The notes under the pieces were generated by a model. It saw nothing but the letters and a program-made list of their open reading frames with translations, had not been told where the DNA came from and ran no database searches. The translations under genes and the position numbers were made by a program. Shown piece after piece: positions 46,507 to 55,062 of a DNA stretch of 64,000 bases. The stretch comes from Microbulbifer aggregans (GTDB lineage: Bacteria; Pseudomonadota; Gammaproteobacteria; Pseudomonadales; Cellvibrionaceae), in NCBI RefSeq assembly GCF_001750105.1, contig NZ_CP014143.1, positions 3,007,501 to 3,071,500 on the forward strand, in the 5' to 3' direction. Positions within the stretch are counted from its first letter, which is position 1. Each line of letters opens with the position of its first letter.

Positions 46507-46823
46507 AGAGGCCAGGTTACTCGCTTTTTTTTGGCCTATATGCGCCGGCAGCATCGGGTAACGGTACTGGCCTGAAGCGCCGCCTGTCCTGCTTTTCCAG
46601 CTGGTGCAGAAGCGGTGATAGGCCCCGCCCGCGAGTGATGCCCCCTACAGCTCTCTGATCACTCAGCTAACGACCTGCGCTATCTCCTCCCCGTTCCCAT
46701 ATCGCCCTTCGTTATAGCGGCCCGACTTCTTATCCGGAAGCGACCGGCCGTCGGCTTGCGAAAATTCTTGCGCTGCTAGACTGCTTTGAGAGCCCATCTT
46801 AAAGCACGTCCGGGAAGTAATGC
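46507..46823. other. Intergenic region between the MscS channel and ATP-grasp genes
   Basis: These 317 bases contain no gene I can support. A T8 run at about 46525-46532 lies between AGGCCA and TGGCCT (46510-46537), so it might act as a weak terminator for the channel gene. A weak promoter-like pair, TTGCGA and TAGACT with a 15-base spacer, is near 46755-46781 ahead of the ATP-grasp gene. Confidence 0.4.
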
Positions 46824-48143
46824 ATGACGAGGCAGTTCTTTGTATTCGGGCTCGCGCCCCTCCACTGCGAGTACCTGAACGCGGTGCGCGGCGCGGAGCA
46901 GTTTCAATGGCGAAAACTCTTCTCGGATGACGAGATTGTCTGGTTCCCGGATCGGCCCATGAATGAGCTTCTGTCCACGGCCGAGCAGACGATCTCCAGG
47001 TGCAACGGCAACCTCGCCGGCATCATCAATCACTGGGATTTTCCGTCCAGCGCCCTGCACCCTTTCCTCTGCAAGCAGTTCGGATTACGGGCGGCGACCC
47101 CCGAAGCCGTGCTCAAGTGCGAACACAAGTACTGGAGCCGTCTCGAGCAGAAGAAGGCTCTACCGGAGTGGATCCCCGAGTTCTGCCCCATCGACCCGTT
47201 TGCGCAGAACCCTGTCGAGCAGCTGACGATTGATTTCCCTTTCTGGCTCAAGCCGGTCGTCAGCCATTCATCACAACTGGGTTTTCGCATCGAAAATGAA
47301 CATGAGCTATTGCAGGCCCTCAAGATCATCCGCGCCGATGTAAGACGGCTGGGCGAGCTCCTGAATACCGCCCTTGCCCGGGTGCAGATACCGACTGAGA
47401 TTGGCGAAGTCGACGGTAACTGGTGCATCGCGGAAGCGCTTCTCAAAGGCAAGCAATGCGGTATCGAAGGAACCATGGTCAACGGCAGTTACCATGTCCA
47501 CGGTATCGTGGATACCGTCAAAGACAGCCACAACCTGAGTTTCACCCGCTACGAGTACCCCTCTGTTTGGCCCGAGTACGCCCAGCAGAAAATCTGTGAT
47601 GCGGGCGAGACCCTGTTACGCCAGATAGGCTTTGACAACTCTGCCTTCGGGATCGAATTTTTCTGGGATGAGGAGACGGATGATTTCAAGGTGCTTGAGA
47701 TCAACACGCGCATCTCCCAATCGCATAGTGATCAGTTCATCAAGGTACACGGAGTATCCAATCACGAAGCCGCGCTGGATATCCCTCTCAACCGGCACAC
47801 GGACTTTTCGGGGATGCAGGGCGACTTCCACTGCGCAGCGAAATTCATGCTGCGACGCTACGAGGACACCACGGTAACCCGCGTTCCCACTCGCGGAGAA
47901 ATCAAAGCGCTCGAAGAGCAGGTGCCCGGCTGCAAGATATCGATCCTCGTCGATGAGGGATCCCGTCTCTCGGATCTTGCGAGCCAGGACAGTTACAGCT
48001 TTGAAGTAGCGAATATCTGTCTCGGTGGACAGGACCAGGAAGAGATGCTGCTCCGCTACCGAGACGTCGCCAGAGCGCTGCACTTTGAGTTCTCAGACGG
48101 CCAGGATTTCGAGCCCTTTCAGTTCGAGAGCGTGCGGTACTGA
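46824..48143 (+). CDS. ATP-grasp domain protein
   Basis: The 439-residue protein looks like an ATP-grasp carboxylate-amine ligase. A preATP-grasp region (residues 1-100) leads to the ATP-binding part with FWLKPVVSHSSQLGFRIENEHEL, GIEGTMVNGSYHVHGIVDTVKD, and the metal-binding block GFDNSAFGIEFFWDEETDDFKVLEINTRISQSHSDQFIKVHGVSN, where Glu and Asn of LEINTR are the usual Mg ligands. Such enzymes join an acyl-phosphate intermediate to an amine or thiol, often building small peptides or amides. Substrate unknown. A CocE/NonD-type hydrolase gene starts 6 bases after its stop, implying a shared pathway. Confidence 0.85.
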   Translation: MTRQFFVFGLAPLHCEYLNAVRGAEQFQWRKLFSDDEIVWFPDRPMNELLSTAEQTISRCNGNLAGIINHWDFPSSALHPFLCKQFGLRAATPEAVLKCEHKYWSRLEQKKALPEWIPEFCPIDPFAQNPVEQLTIDFPFWLKPVVSHSSQLGFRIENEHELLQALKIIRADVRRLGELLNTALARVQIPTEIGEVDGNWCIAEALLKGKQCGIEGTMVNGSYHVHGIVDTVKDSHNLSFTRYEYPSVWPEYAQQKICDAGETLLRQIGFDNSAFGIEFFWDEETDDFKVLEINTRISQSHSDQFIKVHGVSNHEAALDIPLNRHTDFSGMQGDFHCAAKFMLRRYEDTTVTRVPTRGEIKALEEQVPGCKISILVDEGSRLSDLASQDSYSFEVANICLGGQDQEEMLLRYRDVARALHFEFSDGQDFEPFQFESVRY

Positions 48144-48149
48144 TTTTCC

Positions 48150-50174
48150 ATGCAATATGTAAGCACCCTTCCCCACCGGGTCACCACCATCGAGCACACA
48201 GAGATCCCCCTGCCTGACGGCGGCTGGCTTGCGGCCCGTATCTGGCTCCCAGAAGATGCGATGACCAGTCCAGTACCGGCGATTATGGAATACATTCCCT
48301 ATCGCAAACGGGACAAGACACGGTTCCGGGATTCCCTGATGCATCCCTACCTGGCAGGCCACGGGTACGCCTGCGTCCGGGTCGACCTGCGCGGCAGTGG
48401 TGAGTCCAGCGGCATCATGACAGACCAGTACCGGGAGCAGGAACTCAGCGATGGTGTCGAGGCCATCCGATGGATTGCAAGGCAACGCTGGTGCAATGGC
48501 AGTGTGGGCATGCAGGGTATTTCCTGGGGCGGCTTCAATGCCCTGCAGGTGGCAGCCCGGGCACCGAAAGAACTGAAGGCGATTGTCTCCTGCTGCTCGA
48601 CCGACGATCTGTACAAGGACAATATGCACTACATGGGGGGCTGCCTGCTGACGGACAACCTCTCCGAAGCCACTACCATGTTTTCCATCAACACCTGCCC
48701 ACCGGACCCGCAACTGGTGGGGGAAAAGTGGCGATCCATGTGGCTTGAGCGGCTCCGGGAGAGCGGGCTCTGGCTGGATATCTGGCTCCGCCACCAGTAC
48801 CGCGACGGCTACTGGGAACACGGCTCTGTCAGTGAGCAATACGACGCGATCCGCTGTCCGGCAATGCTGGTCGGGGGCTGGGCCGACGGTTACACCAATG
48901 CCATTTTCCGGCTGTTACAGCACCTCCAGGTTCCACGGCTGGCACTGATCGGCCCATGGGGGCACAAGTACCCGCACCAGGGTGTTCCCGGCCCCGCGAT
49001 CGGATTCCTGCAGGAGTCCCTGCGCTGGTGGGACCACTGGTTGAAGGATCGGGATACCGGCATCATGAGTGAGCCCATGCTGCGTGCCTGGATGCAGGAC
49101 AGTGTGCCGCCCACCACCTATTATCACGAGCGTCCCGGGCGCTGGGTGGGGGAAGACTGCTGGCCCTCGGACAATGTCGTCGAGCGCGTCTACGAGCTCT
49201 CGCCCTATCGCATCCTGTTCGGCAATGAACCCCCCTGCGTGATGGAGAATGTGCTCAACGTTCAGTCTCCCCTCAGTGTGGGACTGTTTGCCGGCAAGTG
49301 GTGCTCTTATACCGCCGCACCCGACTTGCCCCACGACCAGCGGCAAGAGGACGGCGGCGCGCTCGTATTTCAGAGCGCACCTCTGGATGACGACCTGGAG
49401 ATTCTCGGTTCACCACGGCTGGAAGTGGAGCTCACTGCCAACCGGCCGATCGCCATGATCGCGGTGCGTCTCTCTGACGTCGGTACGGACGGTGCAGCAA
49501 CACGAGTGACCTATGGGCTGTTCAATCTCACCCACCGCCACGGCCATGACAAGCCGGAGGAACTGGTGCCCGGGCGCAAATACCGGTTCAACGTGGATAT
49601 GAACTATGTTGCACAGGCCTTTCCCCGCGGTCACCGGTTGCGCATCAGTATTTCCACCTCCTACTGGGCGCTCGCATGGCCACCACCCCGGCCGGTTAAG
49701 CTGGAGATTTATTGTGATACCAGCAATCTGGTGCTGCCGCTGCGCCGTGCCCGCCCGGAGGACCACGACATTCACTTCGCTCCAGCCGAAGCCGCCGAAC
49801 CTTCAAAGCAGGAGTACATTAAGCCGCCGCACAATAACTGGCTGGTACACCAGGATCTGGCGGAGGACATCTCCACCCTGGAAGTGATCAAGGATGACGG
49901 CCTGGTACGCATCGATGAAATCGACCTGGAGTTCGCCAGCCGTACCTGGAACTGGTACACCTTCCAGGAAAATGATTTCAGCTCATTGAAAGCGGAAACC
50001 CGTACCGAGCGGACCTTCGCCCGCGGTGACTGGAAGGTGCGCACCACCACGCGCACGGTGCTGACGGCCGACCCCGACAATTTCTACATTCACGCGGAAC
50101 TGGATGCCTGGGAGGGAGAATACCGCGTGTACACCCAGCTCTGGGAACGCACGATTCCACGGCAACACCTGTAG
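48150..50174 (+). CDS. CocE/NonD family hydrolase (X-Pro dipeptidyl-peptidase S15-like)
   Basis: The 674-residue alpha/beta hydrolase has no signal peptide. Motifs include IPLPDGGWLAARIWLPEDA, EYIPYRKRDKTRFRD, GYACVRVDLRGSGESSG, the nucleophile elbow GMQGISWGGFNALQVAARAP (Ser in GISWGG, about residue 127) and a His in GPWGHKYPHQG (about 272-282). The C-terminal jelly-roll domain (about 350-560) is the X-Pro dipeptidyl-peptidase C-terminal type, with FPRGHRLRISISTSYWALAWPPP. Relatives cleave esters (cocaine esterase) or amides and dipeptides. Co-transcription with the ATP-grasp ligase suggests one enzyme makes and the other breaks a related amide or ester bond, or that both process a transported compound. 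Confidence 0.88.
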   Translation: MQYVSTLPHRVTTIEHTEIPLPDGGWLAARIWLPEDAMTSPVPAIMEYIPYRKRDKTRFRDSLMHPYLAGHGYACVRVDLRGSGESSGIMTDQYREQELSDGVEAIRWIARQRWCNGSVGMQGISWGGFNALQVAARAPKELKAIVSCCSTDDLYKDNMHYMGGCLLTDNLSEATTMFSINTCPPDPQLVGEKWRSMWLERLRESGLWLDIWLRHQYRDGYWEHGSVSEQYDAIRCPAMLVGGWADGYTNAIFRLLQHLQVPRLALIGPWGHKYPHQGVPGPAIGFLQESLRWWDHWLKDRDTGIMSEPMLRAWMQDSVPPTTYYHERPGRWVGEDCWPSDNVVERVYELSPYRILFGNEPPCVMENVLNVQSPLSVGLFAGKWCSYTAAPDLPHDQRQEDGGALVFQSAPLDDDLEILGSPRLEVELTANRPIAMIAVRLSDVGTDGAATRVTYGLFNLTHRHGHDKPEELVPGRKYRFNVDMNYVAQAFPRGHRLRISISTSYWALAWPPPRPVKLEIYCDTSNLVLPLRRARPEDHDIHFAPAEAAEPSKQEYIKPPHNNWLVHQDLAEDISTLEVIKDDGLVRIDEIDLEFASRTWNWYTFQENDFSSLKAETRTERTFARGDWKVRTTTRTVLTADPDNFYIHAELDAWEGEYRVYTQLWERTIPRQHL

Positions 50175-50211
50175 TGCTCAGCACGTTGACACGCCGCAGG
50201 AGGGAAACCGT

Positions 50212-50802
50212 TCAGAATTGCTGAAAAATGGTCATTGCCGCGATCAATATGAACCAGATGGCAATCCATATCCATTGGGTCCATCCGCGGGGTTCATCGA
50301 TACCGGTAGCGGCCACCGGTGCACTGGCATCGCGGACGTTCGCAAGATCCAGGGTATGGCGGGTAAGCTCGGGGCCCTGGTAAACATAAACACGCCGAGC
50401 ACCGGCACTGAGCCCCAGGGCCTGAAAGGCGCTAATCTCCACTTCCGTCAGCCCGCCCTGGTTTTTTTCCATCGGCTGCAGGACTAGGTTGGAGGGCGCC
50501 GAGAAGAGCCCCTCTGCACCCAGTTTTTCGAAAATTCCCTCCAGCAACAATTCCGCAGCCTTGAAATGGGCCAGCAGGCTCCGCGGGTGGGAAAAAGGGT
50601 TAATCACCTCCACGTCGCTGCTGGAAGCGGAAGAGGCGCGACTGCCTATCGCCACCCGCTTACTGCGGCGCTTGCCCTTGCGAACAGCGACCAGAGGCAC
50701 CTCATCAAAGATTCTGCCGGAATCGATGTCAGTGACCCGAATCCGCTTCTCCCACAGCTGCAGGTAAAGGGTCGCGTCACTGCCTTTGATCAGGTTTCTC
50801 AT
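50212..50802 (-). CDS. Truncated MreB-like protein with C-terminal membrane anchor
   Basis: The 196-residue protein resembles the ends of actin-like MreB. The first half, LIKGSDATLYLQLWEKRIRVTDIDSGRIFDEVPLVAVRKGKR...RVAIGSRA, then VINPFSHPRSLLAHFKAAELLLEGIFEKL, follows the MreB beta-hairpin, 'PLVAVR', 'IGxxA' and 'xxHPR' order. Next, EKNQGGLTEVEISAFQALGLSAGARRVYVYQGP matches the MreB 'GLTEVE...GARxVYL' block. The nucleotide-binding DLGT motif is absent and everything after this block is missing. Residues 174-196 form a transmembrane helix (GWTQWIWIAIWFILIAAMTIFQQF). ATG 50802 is chosen over an upstream GTG. Actin-like relatedness is from motif order only. Confidence 0.65.
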   Translation of the reverse strand: MRNLIKGSDATLYLQLWEKRIRVTDIDSGRIFDEVPLVAVRKGKRRSKRVAIGSRASSASSSDVEVINPFSHPRSLLAHFKAAELLLEGIFEKLGAEGLFSAPSNLVLQPMEKNQGGLTEVEISAFQALGLSAGARRVYVYQGPELTRHTLDLANVRDASAPVAATGIDEPRGWTQWIWIAIWFILIAAMTIFQQF

Positions 50803-50875
50803 CTTGCGGGCTCCGCGATGAACAATCGCCACTCTCCCAGTCTAGAAGGTCGACCCGTGCAGAGATTTCTTCGCC

Positions 50876-52099
50876 TCAGAGGACGCCGGCATCACGCAGT
50901 GCGGCAATCTCCTCGTCGGACTTGTTCAGGGTATCCCGCAACACCTCATTGGTGTGCTGTCCCAGAACCGGTGGTGCCTGATCGTATTCGAGCGGAGATT
51001 CAGAAAAGATCGCCGGGTTCCGCACAGTGCGGACTCGGCCGGCCTCCGGGTGTTGCTGCTCGATCACCATACCGCGGGCCTGCACCTGTGGATCGGCAAA
51101 GACCTGTTGCAGATCATTGATCGGGCCACAGGGCACGTGCGCATCACTGAGCTTTTCCAGCCACCAGGCGGAATCGCGCTCGCGGGTTGCGGCCTCAACC
51201 AGGGGGATCAGTTGTTCACGGGCAAGCACCCGGGCTGAATTGGTCGCATAGGCGGGTTGCTCCGCCACATCTTCCAGCCCGGCAATCTTGCAGAAACGCT
51301 TGAACTGCTCGTCGTTGCCCACCGCCAGCATGAAGTAACCATCCCTCGACGGCACTGCCTGATAGGGCACAATGTTGGGATGACCTGTGCCCTGCCGCTC
51401 CGGACTCTTACCGGATGTAAGGAAATTCTGCGCCTGGTTCGCCAGCCAGGCTACCTGAGTGTCGAGCAGCGCCAGGTCGATGTACTGCCCGATTCCCGTG
51501 TGCTGTCGATGTACCACCGCCGCCAGTACCGAGGACACCGCGTACATGCCCGTCATCAAATCGGCCACCGCCACACCCACCTTCTGCGGGCCCGCGCCGG
51601 GTTGCCCTTCGGGCACGCCGGTAATACTCATCAGACCACCCATACCCTGAATCATGGCATCGTAGCCGGCCCGGTTCCGGTAGGGTCCGGTCTGGCCGAA
51701 ACCGGTAATGGAGCAGTAAACGATGCCGGGATTGATGGCCCTGATGGACTCGTAGTCCAGGCCGTACTTAGCCAGACCGCCGACCTTGTAATTCTCCAGC
51801 AGGATATCGCTCTCGCTCGCCAGCGCGCGAATGATCTCCTGCCCTTCCGGGCGGGTAATATCCACCGTGATGGATTTCTTGCCGCGATTTGCGCTCAGGT
51901 AGTAGGCCGCATCGGCAGTATCTGCCCCCTGTTCGTCTTTAAGGTAGGGAGGGCCCCAGTGACGGGTATCATCCCCTTTTTCCGGGCGCTCGACCTTGAT
52001 GACCTCGGCTCCAAAGTCGGCAAAAACCTGTCCCGCCCAGGGGCCGGCGAGAATGCGACTGAGGTCCAGTACTTTCAGATGGGAAAGGGGGCCCGACAT
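50876..52099 (-). CDS. CaiB/BaiF-family CoA transferase
   Basis: The 407-residue class III CoA transferase starts with GPLSHLKVLDLSRILAGPWAGQVFADFGAEVIKVERPEKGDDTRHWGPP, the family N-terminus. The catalytic Asp is in DLMTGMYAVSSVLAAV (about residue 178), and LLDTQVAWLANQAQNFL and VPCGPINDLQQVFADPQVQARGMV follow. These enzymes swap CoA between organic acids such as succinyl-, glutaryl-, carnitinyl- or citramalyl-CoA. The exact pair of acids cannot be read here. The start ATG 52099 follows GAGGAG. It diverges from the Mpo1-like gene. Confidence 0.9.
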   Translation of the reverse strand: MSGPLSHLKVLDLSRILAGPWAGQVFADFGAEVIKVERPEKGDDTRHWGPPYLKDEQGADTADAAYYLSANRGKKSITVDITRPEGQEIIRALASESDILLENYKVGGLAKYGLDYESIRAINPGIVYCSITGFGQTGPYRNRAGYDAMIQGMGGLMSITGVPEGQPGAGPQKVGVAVADLMTGMYAVSSVLAAVVHRQHTGIGQYIDLALLDTQVAWLANQAQNFLTSGKSPERQGTGHPNIVPYQAVPSRDGYFMLAVGNDEQFKRFCKIAGLEDVAEQPAYATNSARVLAREQLIPLVEAATRERDSAWWLEKLSDAHVPCGPINDLQQVFADPQVQARGMVIEQQHPEAGRVRTVRNPAIFSESPLEYDQAPPVLGQHTNEVLRDTLNKSDEEIAALRDAGVL

Positions 52100-52291
52100 A
52101 CACTCCTCTCTGTGTGGCGTTTCTTTGTTTGGCTTGTTGTGGCCCGCAGCCTACCAGATTCCCCGAGAGACTGTTCACCCAAAATTTCCCCGCATTCAAG
52201 GGTGTTGCCCGTCATATTGGACAGACTCGAGAATGGCCTTAAACTGGCAACACTTCCGATAACAACGATTTACAACGAAAGGAGCGGAGCC

Positions 52292-52618
52292 ATGCCCGCC
52301 AGCAGCAAATCGAGAGAAACAGAGTTTGCGTCCTTCCGGGAGTTTTATCCCTATTACCTCAACGAGCACCGCAACCTCACCTGCCGCCGACTGCACTTTG
52401 CCGGGACCGCCCTCGTGATCGCCCTGGTCGTGACCGCCATCACCAGCGGTAACATGAGCTGGCTGATAGCGGTTCCCTTTGCCGGGTATGGTTTCGCCTG
52501 GGTCGGGCACTTCTTTTTCGAGCACAATCGCCCGGCCACGTTCAAGCATCCGTTCTACAGCCTGTGGGGCGATTTCGTCATGTTCAAGGATATGCTGATC
52601 GGGCGTATCGATCGCTGA
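52292..52618 (+). CDS. Mpo1-like/DUF962 family protein
   Basis: The 108-residue protein begins MPASSKSRETEFASFREFYPYYLNEHRNLTCRRLHFAGTALVIALV and contains the family blocks EH-N-CRRLHF and GYGFAWVGHFFFEHNRPATFKHPFYSLWGDFVMFKDML. The yeast relative Mpo1 is an Fe(II)-dependent alpha-dioxygenase of 2-hydroxy fatty acids; the conserved His residues here (H26, H35, H76, H81, H89 by eye) would be the iron ligands. Two transmembrane helices are near 38-70. The frame is open for over 1 kb upstream, antisense to the CoA transferase, so ATG 52292 with GGAGCGGAG is the real start. Confidence 0.88.
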   Translation: MPASSKSRETEFASFREFYPYYLNEHRNLTCRRLHFAGTALVIALVVTAITSGNMSWLIAVPFAGYGFAWVGHFFFEHNRPATFKHPFYSLWGDFVMFKDMLIGRIDR

Positions 52619-52636
52619 CAGAGCGCCAGAGCGGGG

Positions 52637-54070
52637 CTAGCTCTGCTGCCTGGCGCTGGAGCTCACGGCAGTAAGGCCGTGGTCCCGCAGTTTATTGGCG
52701 ACAGCCGTATGAGACAGCCCCAACCGGGCCCCGAGCTCTCGGGTGCTTGGATAACGCTGCAGCATTTCCTCTAACAACTGCCGCTCCACTGCCCGCATGA
52801 TGTCCCGGTAAGTCATCCCCTCGCCCCAGTCCTGCCATGGCGTCAGTGATACAGGTTCCGGGCACGGCAAATCCTCCGGCGCCAACCGTTCTCCTCCCCT
52901 GCGACGACAACGGTTAACCCCCTCCGTCAGATGATCTCGTAATTCAGCAAAGTTTCCCGGCCAGTCGTGTCCCATCAACAGCGGCCGACACGTGTCGGAA
53001 AGACCCTCGCGCCCAGCTTCTTTCAGCAGAGCGCTGGCAAAGCGCGCCACCTCCCCGCGCAACTGACGCAACGGCGGCAGGTGCAGGGTCAGCGAGGAAA
53101 ACAATTGTGCTAATGCCGGCGGTAACGAACTGGCGCTGCGACTGGTACCAACCAGGCGCAGCGCTGCGGGGCAATCGCGCAGCACCCGAACCAACTGGGT
53201 GGCATCACTGACTGACAGCCGATCCAAGTCGTCCAGGATCAGTGTGCCGCGGTCCGGCAGCGCGCCACTGCCAGGCAGAGGCCCGGCAGCACATTGCCAG
53301 CGCACACAGCGTCCCCCGGAGGCCAGCGGGGAGAGAAAATGAAATGCCCCGGCAAAGGTGGTTTTGCCCGTACCGCGCTCTCCGGTCACCAGCACCGGGG
53401 ATTGGAGGGAAGCCATCTCCTGCAACTGCAGACAGGCCTCACGCCGCCGACCGAAATCCCACAGTATGGACAGTTCGCCGAATGTTTCAGCGCCGCTGCC
53501 ATCCGGATCCGCACTCAGGGTAATCACCGCTCCGGCCAGGGAATCGATGGAGGCGGGACTTTCCTGATCCAGTATCGGGGTCCATTCCAGCAGGAAATCC
53601 CGACCACGTACCGAGACTGGCACCCCGTACCGGGGGGCTGTCAGGTCCCGCAGTAGTTCGGCAAGCTGTAGATCCGGCAGAAACCGCTGCAACTGCAGCC
53701 CCGGCACACGATCCAGGCTGACCCCGAAGGCCCGTGCGGCAGCCAGGTTTGCGGCAACAATCCGCCCCTCCCGGTCCACAGACAACACAGGCTCGGCCAC
53801 ATGGCGCAGCAGTGTATCCAGTTCAAAGTGTCTTCGCTCAGAGGGAATCAGACCGATCCGGCGCACACGGCGGATTCCCGGAACATCCGCCAGGGACTTC
53901 TCAATTGCACGGTACTGGGCCAGCAACAGCCCGGGGACATGGAGGTAGACTTTGTCTCCGCTTTCACCGCCAAGCTCTCCGGAAACCACATTTACCCGAA
54001 AATCGGTAAATATATGTGTTATTTCCTGAAGTATACCCACACGATTGGCACAGGTAATCTCGATTCTCAC
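52637..54070 (-). CDS. tyrR: TyrR/PhhR-type aromatic amino acid regulator, reduced AAA+ domain
   Basis: The 477-residue protein has the TyrR layout: ACT domain (1-75; MRIEITCANRVGILQEIT), PAS domain (78-190), AAA+ domain (about 205-370) with Walker A TGERGTGKT (229-237) and Walker B-like TLILDDLD (276-283), and a C-terminal Fis-type helix-turn-helix (about 435-470; TRELGARLGLSHTAVANKLRDHG). Between the Cys at 260 and the Walker B block there are only about 15 residues; the ESELFG and GAFTGA loop segments of sigma-54 activators are missing. It should thus act on sigma-70 promoters. The start is GTG with an AGGTG site. It diverges from phhA, the expected target. Confidence 0.9.
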   Translation of the reverse strand: MRIEITCANRVGILQEITHIFTDFRVNVVSGELGGESGDKVYLHVPGLLLAQYRAIEKSLADVPGIRRVRRIGLIPSERRHFELDTLLRHVAEPVLSVDREGRIVAANLAAARAFGVSLDRVPGLQLQRFLPDLQLAELLRDLTAPRYGVPVSVRGRDFLLEWTPILDQESPASIDSLAGAVITLSADPDGSGAETFGELSILWDFGRRREACLQLQEMASLQSPVLVTGERGTGKTTFAGAFHFLSPLASGGRCVRWQCAAGPLPGSGALPDRGTLILDDLDRLSVSDATQLVRVLRDCPAALRLVGTSRSASSLPPALAQLFSSLTLHLPPLRQLRGEVARFASALLKEAGREGLSDTCRPLLMGHDWPGNFAELRDHLTEGVNRCRRRGGERLAPEDLPCPEPVSLTPWQDWGEGMTYRDIMRAVERQLLEEMLQRYPSTRELGARLGLSHTAVANKLRDHGLTAVSSSARQQS

Positions 54071-54078
54071 AGCGCACC

Positions 54079-54096
54079 TGTAAAGATTTATTTACA
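54079..54096. promoter_or_regulatory. TyrR box (perfect)
   Basis: TGTAAA-N6-TTTACA is an exact match to the strong TyrR-box consensus and is fully symmetric. It lies between the divergent tyrR and phhA genes, 8 bases before the tyrR start codon and touching its ribosome binding site. Binding here should repress tyrR; an effect on phhA, whose start is 144 bases away, is possible. Confidence 0.88.
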
Positions 54097-54204
54097 AAAA
54101 GTGTAGCGCTGGCGCCGGTAATGAGACAACCCGTAGGCCTCTGCCCTCCCCTCTCGAGGCATCGGAGCCTAAGAATAAGTGTCCAAGCTAATAAGAAGAA
54201 TTGA

Positions 54205-54225
54205 GAGCTCCCCAAGGCGGGGCTC
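54205..54225 (+). other. Hairpin just before the phhA ribosome binding site
   Basis: GAG (54205-54207) plus CCCC (54210-54213) can pair with GGGG (54219-54222) plus CTC (54223-54225), with two bulged bases. It ends immediately upstream of the GAGGAG site that serves ATG 54240. It could affect translation, but its size makes chance possible. Confidence 0.3.
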
Positions 54226-54239
54226 AGAGGAGTAGCCGA

Positions 54240-55055
54240 ATGAAAAGTGAGAGCAAAAGCAGCGGCAAGAAGGGCACCAAGTACATCGCCCGCGAGCCCG
54301 ATGCCAATGGCATCATCCAATACTCCGATGTGGAGCATGAAACCTGGCAGCGGCTCATCGAACGCCAGCGCAAAATCATCCCCGGTCGCGCCTGTGACGA
54401 ATACCTGCACGGGCTCGAGCTGCTGGACCTCCCCACCGACCGTATTCCGCAACTGCACGAAATCAGTGACGTGTTGCGCCGGGAGACCGGCTGGGAAGTA
54501 GCCAGGGTGCCCGCCCTGATCGGATTCGAGACCTTTTTCGGGCTGCTGGCAGACCGCAAGTTCCCGGTGGCCACCTTTATCCGTACGCCGGAAGAATTCG
54601 ACTACCTGCAGGAACCGGATATCTTCCACGAAATCTTTGGCCACTGCGCCATGCTGACCAATCCTGCCTTTGCCAACTTCACCCAGAAGTACGGTGAACT
54701 GGGCCTTGCGGCTTCGCCCAAGGAACGCGCGTACCTGGCCCGCCTCTACTGGTTCACGGTGGAGTTCGGACTGATGCAGACCAGCGAGGGCCTGCGCATC
54801 TACGGCGGCGGCATTCTGTCATCCCCGAAAGAGACCCTGTATGCCCTGAGCGATGAGCCGGAGCGCTTTGAATTCGATGTCCTCGATGCACTGCGCACCC
54901 CTTACCGCATCGATATCGTGCAGCCGGTCTACTACATGCTGAACGATCTGCAGCAACTGCAGGAGCTGACCGAAATCGACCTGATGGCCAAAGTCCGCCA
55001 GGCCATTGAACTGGGCCTGTTCGAACCCCGCTTCCCGCCTAAAGACGCCGCCTGA
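54240..55055 (+). CDS. phhA: Phenylalanine 4-monooxygenase
   Basis: This iron- and tetrahydropterin-dependent enzyme hydroxylates phenylalanine to tyrosine. The 271-residue length fits bacterial PhhA. The iron ligands are His130 and His135 in DIFHEIFGHCAML, with the third, Glu, in ARLYWFTVEFGLM (about residue 175). Also present are the RIPQLHEISDVLRRETGWEVARVPALI pterin-binding block and LRIYGGGILSSP. ATG 54240 follows GAGGAG; the frame extends to 54201 but without support. The divergent TyrR gene and TyrR box imply regulation by aromatic amino acids. No pterin dehydratase (phhB) gene follows in this window. Confidence 0.95.
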   Translation: MKSESKSSGKKGTKYIAREPDANGIIQYSDVEHETWQRLIERQRKIIPGRACDEYLHGLELLDLPTDRIPQLHEISDVLRRETGWEVARVPALIGFETFFGLLADRKFPVATFIRTPEEFDYLQEPDIFHEIFGHCAMLTNPAFANFTQKYGELGLAASPKERAYLARLYWFTVEFGLMQTSEGLRIYGGGILSSPKETLYALSDEPERFEFDVLDALRTPYRIDIVQPVYYMLNDLQQLQELTEIDLMAKVRQAIELGLFEPRFPPKDAA

Positions 55056-55062
55056 GGCGCAC

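Noticed and set aside
50832..51257. Upstream extension of the Mpo1-like gene as one long protein from about 51257
   Set aside because: That part of the frame is antisense to the CaiB-type CoA transferase. The real gene begins at 52292 with a ribosome binding site and family N-terminus.
53990..54011. Second TyrR-like site (ATTTACC-N8-GGTAAAT) inside tyrR
   Set aside because: Its half-sites are in the opposite orientation to the TyrR box and the spacing differs. It lies within coding sequence and may be chance.
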